Under the pieces are notes generated by a model. That model was not told where the DNA came from. It was given only the letters and a program-made list of their open reading frames with translations, and ran no database searches. A stretch of DNA of 64,000 nucleotides, taken from positions 12,640 to 76,639 of the forward strand of contig CAVCEE010000013.1 in NCBI GenBank assembly GCA_963601185.1, written 5' to 3'. The translations under genes and the position numbers were made by a program. Each line of letters starts with the position of its first letter. Position 1 is the first letter of the stretch. Source of the DNA: Limisoma sp963601185 (lineage in GTDB: Bacteria; Bacteroidota; Bacteroidia; Bacteroidales; Muribaculaceae). Positions 36,038 to 44,748 of the stretch are shown here, one piece after another.

Positions 36038-37162
36038 TTAAATGTTTGGCATTACCATCGGCATAAGCAACGCAAGCCAGTCTTCCTTCTCCTCTTGCTC
36101 AATCGGCATAAACAATCCTGGACGACCTGGAGCCGAAAGTTTGAGGTTTATGCTGTCGCAGTTGATATTGCTGAGCACCTCGATAATCTTGTCCTTGTTG
36201 AAACCCATTGTCAACGTGTCGCCAGTGTAGTCGCAATCGACGCATTCTCTTGCCGACGAAGAGTAGTTGAGGTCCTGAGTCTTGATGTCGATTCTCGAGT
36301 TTGAAATTTCAAGTTGAATCAGTCCTCCCTCCGTAGCAAACACGGCAACACGGCGCACCGCATTGAGGAATGTGACACGGTCAACAATTACGTCATACGG
36401 ATTTGACTGTGGAATTGCAGCCTTGTAGTTAGGATATTTGCCGTTCAGGAACTGGCAACTAACTGTGTAGGTCTCCGTTTCAAAAGAAACACTTTTCGTA
36501 TCAATGGAAACCTTCACGTCGCCGTCTTCCTTGGCGAGAATTGACGACAAGATGTTGGCTGGTTTGGTAGGTAATACGAAAGAGCCCTCAAATCCTGCCT
36601 GAATGCGGCTGTTGACGAGGCGCACAAGTTGGTGAGTGTCGGTAGCCACAAACACGATTTCTTCCGGCTTGATATCCCAGAGCACTCCCATCATAATGGT
36701 GCGCAACTGATCCGTGCTGGCAGCAAAAATTGTACGCTCGATACTTTTTGTAATTTCAGAAGCAGGAATGGTCATTTCCAATTTCTCTTCAGTGTTGATT
36801 TCCTGACGAGGGTACTCCGCACCGTTTTCGCCTACAAACTTATAGTCACCGTTATGATATTGCAAGTGAATCTCGAAATTGTTGTCGTCGATTTCAAACA
36901 CAAGTGCCTGGTCAGGCAACTCCTTCAACAATTCAAGCATTCTTTTTGCATTGACAGCCACGCTACCTTCGCCCTCACTGTCCTGAAGTTCCATACGGGC
37001 GGTAATAGTGTTTTCCTGGTCCGTACCAGTTGCCACCAGCATACCATTTTTGATAGTGAAAAGGAAATTGTCCAAAATGGAAATGGTATTTTTCTGACTA
37101 ACCACTTTGCTCACTGACGACAGGTGCGACAGCAATGCCTTACTTGCAATTGTAAATTTCAT
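36038..37162 (-). CDS. dnaN: DNA polymerase III beta subunit (sliding clamp)
   Basis: DnaN forms the ring-shaped dimer that tethers DNA polymerase III and recruits repair proteins. The 374-residue protein has the three-domain clamp layout, starting MKFTIASKALLSHLSSVSKV, with FEGSFVLPTKPANILSSIL in the middle domain and the C-terminal FNKDKIIEVLSNINCD and LFMPIE region that forms the peptide-binding pocket. It heads the operon dnaN-exonuclease-coaBC-DUF4835-recN-rlmB. Confidence 0.95.
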   Translation of the reverse strand: MKFTIASKALLSHLSSVSKVVSQKNTISILDNFLFTIKNGMLVATGTDQENTITARMELQDSEGEGSVAVNAKRMLELLKELPDQALVFEIDDNNFEIHLQYHNGDYKFVGENGAEYPRQEINTEEKLEMTIPASEITKSIERTIFAASTDQLRTIMMGVLWDIKPEEIVFVATDTHQLVRLVNSRIQAGFEGSFVLPTKPANILSSILAKEDGDVKVSIDTKSVSFETETYTVSCQFLNGKYPNYKAAIPQSNPYDVIVDRVTFLNAVRRVAVFATEGGLIQLEISNSRIDIKTQDLNYSSSARECVDCDYTGDTLTMGFNKDKIIEVLSNINCDSINLKLSAPGRPGLFMPIEQEEKEDWLALLMPMVMPNI

Positions 37163-37253
37163 ATATTCAATGTTTTAATTTCAAATAACATTACGGCAAG
37201 CCGCATTCTGAAGGCGTTACGCACGCCCAACAATTCCGGCTCTATACCAAATA

Positions 37254-37261
37254 CAAAGATA
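37254..37261 (-). promoter_or_regulatory. -7 element of the dnaN operon
   Basis: The minus strand reads TATCTTTG, an exact TAnnTTTG match, with TTG at 37284-37286 at a slightly long spacing of 22. The leader to dnaN is about 85 bases and contains a small GGCGT/ACGCC hairpin. Confidence 0.55.
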
Positions 37262-37333
37262 ACAAAAAAAATTGATAATCCCGCAATGCGCAAAAGTTCC
37301 ATACCCGACACTAGCGCAACCGATTTTTCATCC

Positions 37334-37375
37334 CACAAAAAAACGGCAAGCCTTTTTCTTACGGCCTACCGTTTT
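37334..37375 (-). terminator. Intrinsic terminator of the CvfB gene
   Basis: A 13-bp stem with two wobble pairs (outer part AAAACGG/CCGTTTT, 37340-37375) is followed on the minus strand by a T run. It starts 4 bases after the CvfB stop codon. Confidence 0.75.
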
Positions 37376-37379
37376 TGCT

Positions 37380-38216
37380 TTATTTTTTCTTCAAGGAAAC
37401 TGAGTTTTCGTTCAGCGTCACTTGCCCACGCTTGTAGAGCAGGCCCAATGCCTTTTTGAAATCTTTCTTGCTGCAGTGGAACGTGCACTTTATGTCGTCT
37501 GGCGATGATGAGTCGGTGATTGACATCCGTCCGCCTACATCATTCAGATACCCCACAATCATTTTTGCCAACTGAAATACTCGGCTTCCACCAAATGCAC
37601 GCAAGGTCAAATCGATTTTTCCGTCATCGCGCACCAGTTTTACATAGGCTGGCAAACGGTCGCCCACTCTGATGTCATCAAAAATGTCGTTATTGAAAAT
37701 CATACCCCAGAACAAATTGCCCACGACGACTTTATAACCAAGGTCGGTACGCTTTACCACCACGACCTCAACTTCTTCACCGGCTTCATAACGAGGGATT
37801 TTATTGCATATATATTTATTGAGTTTAGTAGAGCCGACAATGCGTTTTGTCACGTTGTCGAGATAGACATAAGTCACATACCCCCGTCCTTCGACAATAT
37901 CCTCTGCCTGTTCGCGGAAAGGGACAAGCAAATCTTTCATCACACCCCAGTCCATAAACGCACCTATCTTGCCTACAGACTTCGCCTGCAGCAACGCCAC
38001 CTCTCCCACTTCAGCAAACGGATGCTCAGTGGTCGCGACAAGCCTGTCCTCTGAATCGCGATAAAGAAACACTTTTACCGAATCCCCGACCGACAATTCC
38101 TCAGGCGCATATTTCATCGGCATTAATATTTCGCCATATTCCTCTCCGTCAACATAAAAGCCAAAATCAACTTTTTTTACGACTTTAAGTTCATTGTAGT
38201 TTCCGATTTTTATCAT
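37380..38216 (-). CDS. CvfB-like S1-domain RNA-binding protein
   Basis: The 278-residue protein is built of consecutive S1-type beta-barrels: IGNYNELKVVKKVDFGFYVD, then VGKIGAFMDWGVMKDLLVPF, then LGYKVVVGNLFWGMIFNNDI, and a C-terminal winged-helix (CSKKDFKKALGLLYKRGQVT). This is the layout of CvfB, an RNA-binding regulator of virulence gene expression in Staphylococcus. The role in Bacteroidota is not established. The gene is monocistronic and divergent from the DUF3298 gene. Confidence 0.85.
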   Translation of the reverse strand: MIKIGNYNELKVVKKVDFGFYVDGEEYGEILMPMKYAPEELSVGDSVKVFLYRDSEDRLVATTEHPFAEVGEVALLQAKSVGKIGAFMDWGVMKDLLVPFREQAEDIVEGRGYVTYVYLDNVTKRIVGSTKLNKYICNKIPRYEAGEEVEVVVVKRTDLGYKVVVGNLFWGMIFNNDIFDDIRVGDRLPAYVKLVRDDGKIDLTLRAFGGSRVFQLAKMIVGYLNDVGGRMSITDSSSPDDIKCTFHCSKKDFKKALGLLYKRGQVTLNENSVSLKKK

Positions 38217-38269
38217 ATCTTTACGAAAAATATAATGCTAATATCGGCATAAATTTTAAATTTAGCATA

Positions 38270-39136
38270 ATGATTAAATCAAATTTTTGCTCAATCCAAA
38301 AATTTAGAGCACCTGCGATTCTACTGACTCTACTGGCAATTTTGCTGACTGTCACATCTTCATGCAGCCACAACGGCTCCACGATAAGCAAGGGCAACAC
38401 TATCGCTCTCCAAATGGACTCCATCCTTATCCAAGATTCTCTGACCGATCAAAACGGCATAAAGATAACAATGTCCTATGCGATTTCTTACCCCAAAAGC
38501 ATAAAGGCCTCAAAAACGGAATCCTCGAAATTTTCAAATACGCTCGCCAAACTGTGGTTTGGCAACGATAGCCTCGACTTGGCGAAAAGTGCCAATGCAG
38601 CACTCCTCGAGGGACTCAAAGCATATTCGTCGTCATCAATCACCTCTGCCGAGGACGTTCAAGATGAAGATGTGGCAAAAATATCAAGATACGACATCGA
38701 CCAAAACATAGGTATGATTTATCACAACTTCGATTTGGCGATATTCAAGAAAAGTTCAACGACAAAAAAAGACGGCAAGGCTTCGTTGTCAAACAATACA
38801 TTTTTCGTAATCGACTTGTCCACACTCAAGCCAATAACATTGACCGACATCTTCGACGAGAGCAACTTCTCGACAATCAATGAAGCGTTGAAAAAACAAC
38901 TGTTGACCAAAAACAACTGCAGCAACTCTGACCAACTGGCAGAGGTGGGCTATTTCAACATCGACAATCTCTCAATCAACGACAATTTCACGATTGACGA
39001 AACCGGCATAAGTTTCCACTACAACCCGTTGGAAATTGCCTGCTACGCAGTTGGCGAGGTTGTCATAACCCTACCGTTTGAAGACATCAAGGAGTCGATT
39101 AAAACCGACTCCCCTATTTGCCGATTGATAAAATAG
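38270..39136 (+). CDS. DUF3298 (RsiV-like) lipoprotein
   Basis: The 288-residue protein has a hydrophobic N terminus ending in TSSCS, a plausible lipoprotein cleavage site. The C-terminal part, SNFSTINEALKKQLL followed by the segment around GISFHYNPLEIACYAVG and EVVITLPFEDIK, is a DUF3298 domain as in RsiV, the lysozyme-binding anti-sigma factor of Bacillus. There is no anti-sigma N-terminal domain or sigma gene here, so only the extracytoplasmic domain is shared. rsmG follows 7 bases later. Confidence 0.75.
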   Translation: MIKSNFCSIQKFRAPAILLTLLAILLTVTSSCSHNGSTISKGNTIALQMDSILIQDSLTDQNGIKITMSYAISYPKSIKASKTESSKFSNTLAKLWFGNDSLDLAKSANAALLEGLKAYSSSSITSAEDVQDEDVAKISRYDIDQNIGMIYHNFDLAIFKKSSTTKKDGKASLSNNTFFVIDLSTLKPITLTDIFDESNFSTINEALKKQLLTKNNCSNSDQLAEVGYFNIDNLSINDNFTIDETGISFHYNPLEIACYAVGEVVITLPFEDIKESIKTDSPICRLIK

Positions 39137-39143
39137 TAAAAGT

Positions 39144-39764
39144 ATGAATCATATACTAAAATACTTTCCACACCTGACACCGACACAGATTGAGCAATTC
39201 AAGACGTTAGGTCCGCTTTATGCCGATTGGAACCAGAAAATCAATGTGATTTCGCGCAAAGACATCGACAATCTTTACCCCAACCACATTCTGCACTCTT
39301 TGGGCATTGCAAAATTCACTGATTTCAAAGACGGGTCTCGGATATTGGACATCGGCACCGGTGGTGGCTTCCCGGGTATTCCTCTGGCGATAATGTTCCC
39401 CAATGTGCAATTCTTACTGGTCGACCGCACTGGCAAGAAAATCAAAGTGGCTACTGCCATAGCGCAAGAAATTGGACTAACCAACGTGGAACTGCGTCAA
39501 GCTGACGTTGCGGAAATCAAAGAAACATTCGACTTTGCCGTTTCGCGTGCGGTAATGGAATTGCCTCAACTGGCGGCATTGGCAAAGAAACGCATAAAGA
39601 AGGAGTGCATAAATAGCATTCCCAACGGATTGATTTGCCTAAAGGGCGGTGACCTGCAAAACGAACTGAAACCTTTTGGCACAAACTCAATCGAGACCAA
39701 TTTGTCAACATATTTCAATGAGGAGTTCTTCGAAACCAAGAAAGTAGTCTACGTTTGTCTATGA
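39144..39764 (+). CDS. rsmG: RsmG, 16S rRNA m7G527 methyltransferase
   Basis: RsmG (GidB) methylates N7 of G527 in 16S rRNA; its loss gives low-level streptomycin resistance in many species. The 206-residue protein has the family N terminus LYADWNQKINVISRKDI, the SAM motif ILDIGTGGGFPGIPLAIMFP, and FAVSRAVMELPQLA. Its stop overlaps the next gene as ATGA. Confidence 0.93.
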   Translation: MNHILKYFPHLTPTQIEQFKTLGPLYADWNQKINVISRKDIDNLYPNHILHSLGIAKFTDFKDGSRILDIGTGGGFPGIPLAIMFPNVQFLLVDRTGKKIKVATAIAQEIGLTNVELRQADVAEIKETFDFAVSRAVMELPQLAALAKKRIKKECINSIPNGLICLKGGDLQNELKPFGTNSIETNLSTYFNEEFFETKKVVYVCL

Positions 39765-40399
39765 AAATACAGGTTTTCACCGTCAATCCTTTTGGCGAGA
39801 ACACATACGTCTTGTGGAGCGAGGCATCCAAAAACGCTGCGATAATTGACCCCGGCTGTTGCAACGGCCGCGAACGTGATGCGATAAAGAATTTCATCGC
39901 AAAAGAGGGGCTGAACATACAGCATCTGCTGAACACGCACATGCACATAGACCATTCCGCAGGCAACAGTTTTATCGAAAAGGAATACAACGTAAAGACC
40001 ACTTGCAACACTGGTGACCAGTCGTTGGCTGATATGGCGACCCAACAGGCTCAATTGTTTGGATTTCCCTACGACGGAGGCAAGATTACAATCAGCAACA
40101 ACGTAGTTGATGGTGACACGCTCAGCATTGCCGACTGCGAGTGCAAGGTGCTGCACATCCCTGGTCATTCGAAAGGGCATGTTGCCTATTATTTCCCTGC
40201 GGAAGGTGTTGTATTTTCAGGTGACGCACTGTTCAAAATGAGCATCGGCAGGACAGACTTACCGGGAGGCGACTACCGTGAACTGATTGAGAGCATCGAA
40301 GAGAAACTGTTCACTCTACCGGGCAATACCGTTGTGCTCACCGGGCACGGCCCAAGCACCACAATCGGATACGAGCAGACCAACAATCCCTATCTGTAA
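39761..40399 (+). CDS. Metallo-beta-lactamase-fold hydrolase (glyoxalase II-like)
   Basis: The 212-residue protein has the dinuclear zinc motif THMHIDHSAGN, further metal ligands in IPGHSKGHVAYYF and VFSGDALF, and a final histidine in VVLTGHGPSTTIG. It lacks the C-terminal substrate domain of true glyoxalase II, so it belongs to the short YcbL-like group acting on thioesters; the substrate is unknown. ATG 39761 overlaps the rsmG stop by 4 bases; an in-frame TTG at 39755 is less likely. Confidence 0.88.
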   Translation: MKIQVFTVNPFGENTYVLWSEASKNAAIIDPGCCNGRERDAIKNFIAKEGLNIQHLLNTHMHIDHSAGNSFIEKEYNVKTTCNTGDQSLADMATQQAQLFGFPYDGGKITISNNVVDGDTLSIADCECKVLHIPGHSKGHVAYYFPAEGVVFSGDALFKMSIGRTDLPGGDYRELIESIEEKLFTLPGNTVVLTGHGPSTTIGYEQTNNPYL

Positions 40400-40415
40400 C
40401 CACTCCCGCAGTGAT

Positions 40416-41057
40416 CTATGCCGCTGCCATCATCTCCGTTATGATTGGGCGGACACCGCTAACAAAGCATTCTATCGCGATAACCATCAGTATCAGACCC
40501 ATCAACCGCATCATCACATTGTTACCAGTCTCGCCAATAACCTCGACCAAACGCGTTGACGCTTTCAGAATCAGATAGGCAATCAAAAATACCACTGCGA
40601 TAACAGTAACCAGACCGACTGCATACAAGGGAGTCTTTGCATCCTCCATAAGCACGATGCCGTTTGCAATGCCACCAGGACCGCAAAGCATCGGTATAGC
40701 AAGTGGGGTTATGGTGATATCGTCAGCGTACTCCTTTATCTCATTGTCGGTGAGTTTCATACCCGTAAACCTTGCCTGAAGCATATCCCAGCCGATTTTA
40801 AAAATCACAATACCACCGGCTATGCGGAAGCCGTTGGTCGAAAGTCCAAAAAGCATAAAGATAAACCGGCCGAACACAGTGAAGGAAATGAGCGTCAGAA
40901 ACGCCACAATGGTAGATTTCTTGACAATTTTCTTTCGTTGCTCATCGCTCAGGCTCTGAGTCATAGTTAAGAACACCGGCATCGTTCCCAACGGATTTAT
41001 AAGGGTGAAGAACGATGTGAAACAAAGTAGTAAATAGGTAAAAAATTCGCCGTCCAT
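40416..41057 (-). CDS. MarC/UPF0056-family membrane protein
   Basis: The 213-residue protein has six predicted membrane segments and the MarC family pattern: LCFTSFFTLINPLGTMPVFL at the N terminus, GIVIFKIGWDMLQAR, and TPLAIPMLCGPGGIANGIVL. Despite the name, a link to multiple antibiotic resistance has not held up, and the transported substrate is unknown. It is convergent with the metallo-hydrolase gene (16 bases). An independent RNA gene with its own terminator lies upstream. Confidence 0.88.
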   Translation of the reverse strand: MDGEFFTYLLLCFTSFFTLINPLGTMPVFLTMTQSLSDEQRKKIVKKSTIVAFLTLISFTVFGRFIFMLFGLSTNGFRIAGGIVIFKIGWDMLQARFTGMKLTDNEIKEYADDITITPLAIPMLCGPGGIANGIVLMEDAKTPLYAVGLVTVIAVVFLIAYLILKASTRLVEVIGETGNNVMMRLMGLILMVIAIECFVSGVRPIITEMMAAA

Positions 41058-41068
41058 ACTTGCTCTTA

Positions 41069-41298
41069 AAAAAACGATGGCAGAGTTTTGTATCCTCTGC
41101 CATCTTATGAATCCACATCAAAGAGTGCGCTGAAACTCCGATAGACAGGATTTGAGTTTTCCGTCTCCTTTGTAATCCTCCGGTCAAAGACATCCATTCG
41201 GATTGAGGCCCGCCATTAGAGAAAGAAAATGTCTCGGTATTTCAATAAAATTTGATGAGTTTCCCAATCTGCTTTGATGTGGTATAAATCTCTTTCTC
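41069..41298 (-). ncRNA. Structured small RNA behind rplT, probable 6S-like / Bacteroidales-1 RNA
   Basis: A transcript of about 225 bases is bounded by an exact Bacteroidota promoter and an intrinsic terminator (stem 41076-41085 with 41095-41104, then TTTTTTT). Its ends pair: CCACATCAAAG near the 5' end (41272-41282) is perfectly complementary to 41113-41123, and the next block GAAACTC (41257-41263) pairs with 41132-41138, leaving an internal loop of 8-9 bases per side between them. Such a long rod with a bubble resembles 6S RNA, which binds RNA polymerase holoenzyme. I recall the Rfam Bacteroidales-1 motif being described downstream of L20 genes and later interpreted as 6S RNA. No open reading frame is supported. 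Confidence 0.72.
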
Positions 41299-41303
41299 TA
41301 TTG

Positions 41304-41334
41304 CAAATTTAATTCAAATATTCGATTCCACCAA
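41304..41334 (-). promoter_or_regulatory. Promoter of the small RNA gene
   Basis: On the minus strand TTG (41332-41334) and TAAATTTG (41304-41311, exact TAnnTTTG) are separated by 20 bases. It lies just downstream of the rplT terminator, so the RNA is transcribed independently of the ribosomal operon. Confidence 0.75.
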
Positions 41335-41346
41335 CTTTTCGGGCAA

Positions 41347-41377
41347 TAAAAAAGGCCTCACTTTTGTGAGACCTTTT
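41347..41377 (-). terminator. Intrinsic terminator of the thrS-infC-rpmI-rplT operon
   Basis: The stem AAAAGG-CTCAC pairs with GTGAG-CCTTTT (41350-41377, one A/C mismatch, TTTT loop) and is followed on the minus strand by TTTTTTATT. It lies 20 bases after the rplT stop. Confidence 0.8.
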
Positions 41378-41396
41378 CTATATTTCGCAAAGTTGA

Positions 41397-41747
41397 TTAT
41401 GCGTTCTTTACTTTGTCAACGATAGCCTTGAAAGCGGCAGGATTGTTAACAGCGAGGTCAGCGAGGACCTTACGGTTAATCTCGATGCCAGCCTTGTGGA
41501 TAAGGCCCATCAATTTAGAATATGACAAATCCTCCAAGCGAGCTGCAGCGTTGATTCTCTGAATCCACAATGCACGGAAATTGCGTTTTTTGTTCTTACG
41601 GTCACGGTAAGCGTAAGTCAAACCTTTTTCCCAAGTGTTCTTGGCTACGGTCCACACGTTTTTGCGGCAACCATAATAACCTCTTGTGAGTTTGAGAATT
41701 CTTTTTCTTTTAGCTCTTGATGCTACGTGATTTACTGATCTTGGCAT
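41397..41747 (-). CDS. rplT: 50S ribosomal protein L20
   Basis: L20 binds 23S rRNA early in 50S assembly and in several bacteria represses its own operon. The 116-residue protein shows the family pattern MPRSVNHVASRAKRKRILKL, the YYGCRKNVWTVAKN segment and FRALWIQRINAAARL. It is the last gene of thrS-infC-rpmI-rplT. A 113-bp gap before it contains a hairpin that could be an L20 control site. Confidence 0.97.
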   Translation of the reverse strand: MPRSVNHVASRAKRKRILKLTRGYYGCRKNVWTVAKNTWEKGLTYAYRDRKNKKRNFRALWIQRINAAARLEDLSYSKLMGLIHKAGIEINRKVLADLAVNNPAAFKAIVDKVKNA

Positions 41748-41763
41748 TTTTTCTTAAATTTTT

Positions 41764-41802
41764 GAATGTCAGCGGCATTTCTGCTCTTTGGGCTAAACAT
41801 TC
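41764..41802 (-). promoter_or_regulatory. Leader hairpin upstream of rplT, candidate L20 autoregulatory site
   Basis: On the minus strand GAATGT pairs with ACATTC and, just inside, AGC with GCT, closing a loop of about 17 bases. It ends about 15 bases before the rplT start, in the rpmI-rplT gap. L20 autoregulation through operon RNA is known in other phyla; its use here is inference. Confidence 0.3.
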
Positions 41803-41860
41803 GGTTAATAAAAATATAAAATGTTGTAATTAAAAGTGCGTTACTTTCCTAAAGTGACAA

Positions 41861-42058
41861 TTAGCGGATAGCGAGCAAATCGCGAACGTTGCGAGTGTCG
41901 GCTGCTGTCAAAGTAGCAAAGTGACCGAGGTTTCTTTTCTGCTTCTTAGTCTTCTTTGTAAGAATGTGACTTTTGTAAGCATGTTTTCTTTTAATCTTTC
42001 CTGATCCGGTAAGGGCGAACCTCTTTTTGGCACCGGAATTAGTCTTAACCTTTGGCAT
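41861..42058 (-). CDS. rpmI: 50S ribosomal protein L35
   Basis: The 65-residue basic protein has the L35 pattern MPKVKTNSGAKKRFALTGSG, then KIKRKHAYKSHILTKKTKKQ. It lies between infC (43 bases upstream) and rplT. Confidence 0.96.
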   Translation of the reverse strand: MPKVKTNSGAKKRFALTGSGKIKRKHAYKSHILTKKTKKQKRNLGHFATLTAADTRNVRDLLAIR

Positions 42059-42101
42059 TTTTTTTCTTTTTAAATTACTATTTTACTTATTGCTTAATGC
42101 T

Positions 42102-42686
42102 CTATTTTTTCTTTGGGGTGAGCATAATAATCATACGCTTACCCTCCAACACTGGCATTTGCTCTACCTTGCCGTATTCTTCCAAATCGTTGGCAAAGCG
42201 AAGGAGCAACACCTCGCCTTGTTCTTTAAACAAAATCGAACGTCCTCTAAAGAACACGTATGCTTTGACCTTTGCACCTTCCTGCAAGAAGCCCATCGCA
42301 TGCTTCAGTTTAAAGTTGTAGTCGTGGTCGTCGGTCTGTGGTCCGAAACGAATCTCCTTCACGACAACTTTTGTCGACTTCGCTTTCTGCTCTTTAGCCC
42401 TCTTCTTCTGTTGATACAAGAACTTCTGGTAGTCAAGCACCCTACATACAGGCGGCTCTGCATTCGGCGAAATCTCGATGAGGTCGAGCTCAAGTTCTTC
42501 CGCTATCTGCAATGCCTTGTGAAGAGTATATACTCCTTGCTCTACGTTGTCACCGACCAAACGAACTTCCTTTGCACGGATTTGACCATTAATAGGATAG
42601 CCTTCCTTCTTGTTGTTTGCGTTCCTCGGGTCGTTTTTGCGTTGTGGAGCAAATCTCGGTGCCCCTCCAAGTGGTGTTTTTGCCAT
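42102..42686 (-). CDS. infC: Translation initiation factor IF-3
   Basis: IF-3 binds the 30S subunit and checks start-codon pairing. The 194-residue protein has the N-terminal domain signature INGQIRAKEVRLVGDN and LIEISPNAEPPVCRVLDYQK, then the C-terminal domain with KEIRFGPQTDDHDYNFKLKH. The start is a normal ATG, not the rare AUU used for autoregulation in enterobacteria. It follows thrS by 8 bases. Confidence 0.96.
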   Translation of the reverse strand: MAKTPLGGAPRFAPQRKNDPRNANNKKEGYPINGQIRAKEVRLVGDNVEQGVYTLHKALQIAEELELDLIEISPNAEPPVCRVLDYQKFLYQQKKRAKEQKAKSTKVVVKEIRFGPQTDDHDYNFKLKHAMGFLQEGAKVKAYVFFRGRSILFKEQGEVLLLRFANDLEEYGKVEQMPVLEGKRMIIMLTPKKK

Positions 42687-42694
42687 TCAGTTGT

Positions 42695-44629
42695 TTAATA
42701 TTTTGTGAGTTCCTTCATTTCTTGAAGAAAATTCTCGGCAAAGGTAGAGATTTTTACCGAACCCTTGTCGCCTTCGCCCTGTTTTCTTACAGAAATTTCA
42801 CCATTATTAACTTCTTTTTCGCCAACAACGAGCATATACGGGATATGTTTCAACTCATTATCGCGAATTTTCTTACCAATCTTCTCGTTTCGGTTGTCCA
42901 CGATTGCACGGATGTCGTTCTTTGCCAACTCCAAGCGAACTTGGTCGGCATAGTCGTTAAATTTCTCGCTAATCGGGAGGATGACAGCCTGCTCAGGAGC
43001 CAACCACAAAGGAAGGTTGCCAGCAGTGTGCTCAAGAAGCACAGCCACGAAACGTTCCATTGAGCCAAACGGCGCACGGTGAATCATAACCGGACGGTGC
43101 TTCTGGTTGTCTGAACCAGTATATTCGAGATTGAAACGCTCTGGCAAGTTGTAGTCAACTTGGATTGTACCCAACTGCCACTTGCGGCCGATGGCATCCT
43201 TCACCATAAAGTCGAGTTTAGGACCATAGAACGCAGCCTCACCATACTCGATTCTTGCTGGAAGACCTTTCTCCTGACAGGCCTCAATAATTGCCTGTTC
43301 AGCCTTTTCCCAGTTCTCTTCCGAACCGATATATTTTTCTCGATTTACCTTGTCGCGAAGTGAGATCTGAGCCTCGAAGCTTTCAAACTTCATCGCTCTG
43401 AACACGATGGAAATGATGTCCATCACACGCAAGAATTCATCCTTCACTTGGTCTGGACGGCAGAAGATGTGAGCGTCATCCTGAGTAAAACTTCTTACAC
43501 GAGTCAAACCGTGAAGTTCACCGCTCTGCTCATAACGACAGACAGTACCGAACTCAGCAATCCGCAACGGCAATTCGCGATACGAGTGTGGCGAATTTTT
43601 GAACACCTCACAGTGGTGAGGGCAGTTCATAGGTTTCAAGAAGTACTCCTCGCCCTCTTCCGGTGTATGGATAGGTTGGAACGAATCCTTACCGTACTTA
43701 GCATAGTGTCCGGATGTTACATACAACATCTTGTTGCCGATTGGAGGAGTGATTACCTCTTTATAGTCGTAGCCTCTTTGGATTTTTCTCAAGAAATCCT
43801 GCAAACGGAGACGCACGTCAGTTCCTTTTGGCAACCAGATTGGAAGACCCTTACCCACTGTTTCAGAGAACATAAAGAGTTCCATCTCCTTACCGATTTT
43901 TCTATGGTCGCGCTTCTTCGCCTCTTCAAGCATCACGAGATACTCGTCGAGCATTTTCTTTTTAGGGAACGAGATACCGTAGACGCGAACCAGCTGATTG
44001 CGTTTCTCATCACCACGCCAGTAAGCACCTGCGAGCGACAGCACCTTCACAGCCTTAATCACGCCAGTGTTAGGAATGTGCGGTCCACGGCACAAGTCTG
44101 TAAAGTTGCCTTGCGTATATGTCGTAATTGAGCCGTCCTCAAGTTCGCTAATAAGTTCACACTTGTAGGTCTCGTTGCGGTCGCCAAACATCTTCAAAGC
44201 ATCCGCTTTTGAAATATCCTTGCGCACGACTGCTTCCTTGCGCGATGCCAATTCCGACATCTTCTTTTCGATCTTGGCGAAATCAGCACTTGTGATAGTG
44301 TTTTCTCCAGGATCGATATCATAGTAGAAACCATTTTCTATTGCCGGGCCAATGCCGAATTTCACGCCTGGGTACAACTCCTGCAACGCTTCCGCGAGCA
44401 AGTGAGCCGATGTGTGCCAAAAAGCGTGCTTTCCCTCTGGGTCATCCCATTTGAAAAGTTTGATTTCCGCGTCGTTTACAATTGGACGTGTCAAATCCCA
44501 TTCTTCACCATTGACTGTTGCAGCCAACACATCCTGTGCCAACCGCTGACTGATACTTTCCGCAACCTGAAGTGGCGTTGTTCCCTCTTCAAATTGCTTA
44601 ATGCTTCCATCTGGAAATTTAATATTCAT
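42695..44629 (-). CDS. thrS: Threonyl-tRNA synthetase
   Basis: ThrS charges tRNA-Thr with threonine. The 644-residue protein has the N-terminal TGS domain (MNIKFPDGSIKQFEEG), the editing domain with HTSAHLLAEAL and the zinc-binding CRGPHIPNTG, class II motifs such as FLKPMNCPHHCEVF and RVRSFTQDDAHIFCRPDQ, and the anticodon-binding domain (LPISEKFNDYADQVRLEL). It heads the translation operon and has a good promoter upstream. No Thr-rich leader peptide or terminator was found in its leader. Confidence 0.96.
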   Translation of the reverse strand: MNIKFPDGSIKQFEEGTTPLQVAESISQRLAQDVLAATVNGEEWDLTRPIVNDAEIKLFKWDDPEGKHAFWHTSAHLLAEALQELYPGVKFGIGPAIENGFYYDIDPGENTITSADFAKIEKKMSELASRKEAVVRKDISKADALKMFGDRNETYKCELISELEDGSITTYTQGNFTDLCRGPHIPNTGVIKAVKVLSLAGAYWRGDEKRNQLVRVYGISFPKKKMLDEYLVMLEEAKKRDHRKIGKEMELFMFSETVGKGLPIWLPKGTDVRLRLQDFLRKIQRGYDYKEVITPPIGNKMLYVTSGHYAKYGKDSFQPIHTPEEGEEYFLKPMNCPHHCEVFKNSPHSYRELPLRIAEFGTVCRYEQSGELHGLTRVRSFTQDDAHIFCRPDQVKDEFLRVMDIISIVFRAMKFESFEAQISLRDKVNREKYIGSEENWEKAEQAIIEACQEKGLPARIEYGEAAFYGPKLDFMVKDAIGRKWQLGTIQVDYNLPERFNLEYTGSDNQKHRPVMIHRAPFGSMERFVAVLLEHTAGNLPLWLAPEQAVILPISEKFNDYADQVRLELAKNDIRAIVDNRNEKIGKKIRDNELKHIPYMLVVGEKEVNNGEISVRKQGEGDKGSVKISTFAENFLQEMKELTKY

Positions 44630-44683
44630 AATTTTCTATTTTTTAATCATTGCATAAATACAACTAACGCATGATTTTGTCTG

Positions 44684-44712
44684 CAAAAATACTCATTTTA
44701 TCACTACGCCAA
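44684..44712 (-). promoter_or_regulatory. Promoter of the thrS operon
   Basis: On the minus strand TTG (44710-44712) and TATTTTTG (44684-44691, exact consensus) are 18 bases apart. The leader to thrS is about 48 bases. Confidence 0.6.
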
Positions 44713-44748
44713 ATATTTTTCAGCCGTTTTTTAGCATTTCACTTTTAA

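Noticed and set aside
44630..44748. Attenuator for thrS
   Set aside because: The leader holds a promoter but no Thr-rich peptide and no terminator/antiterminator pair.
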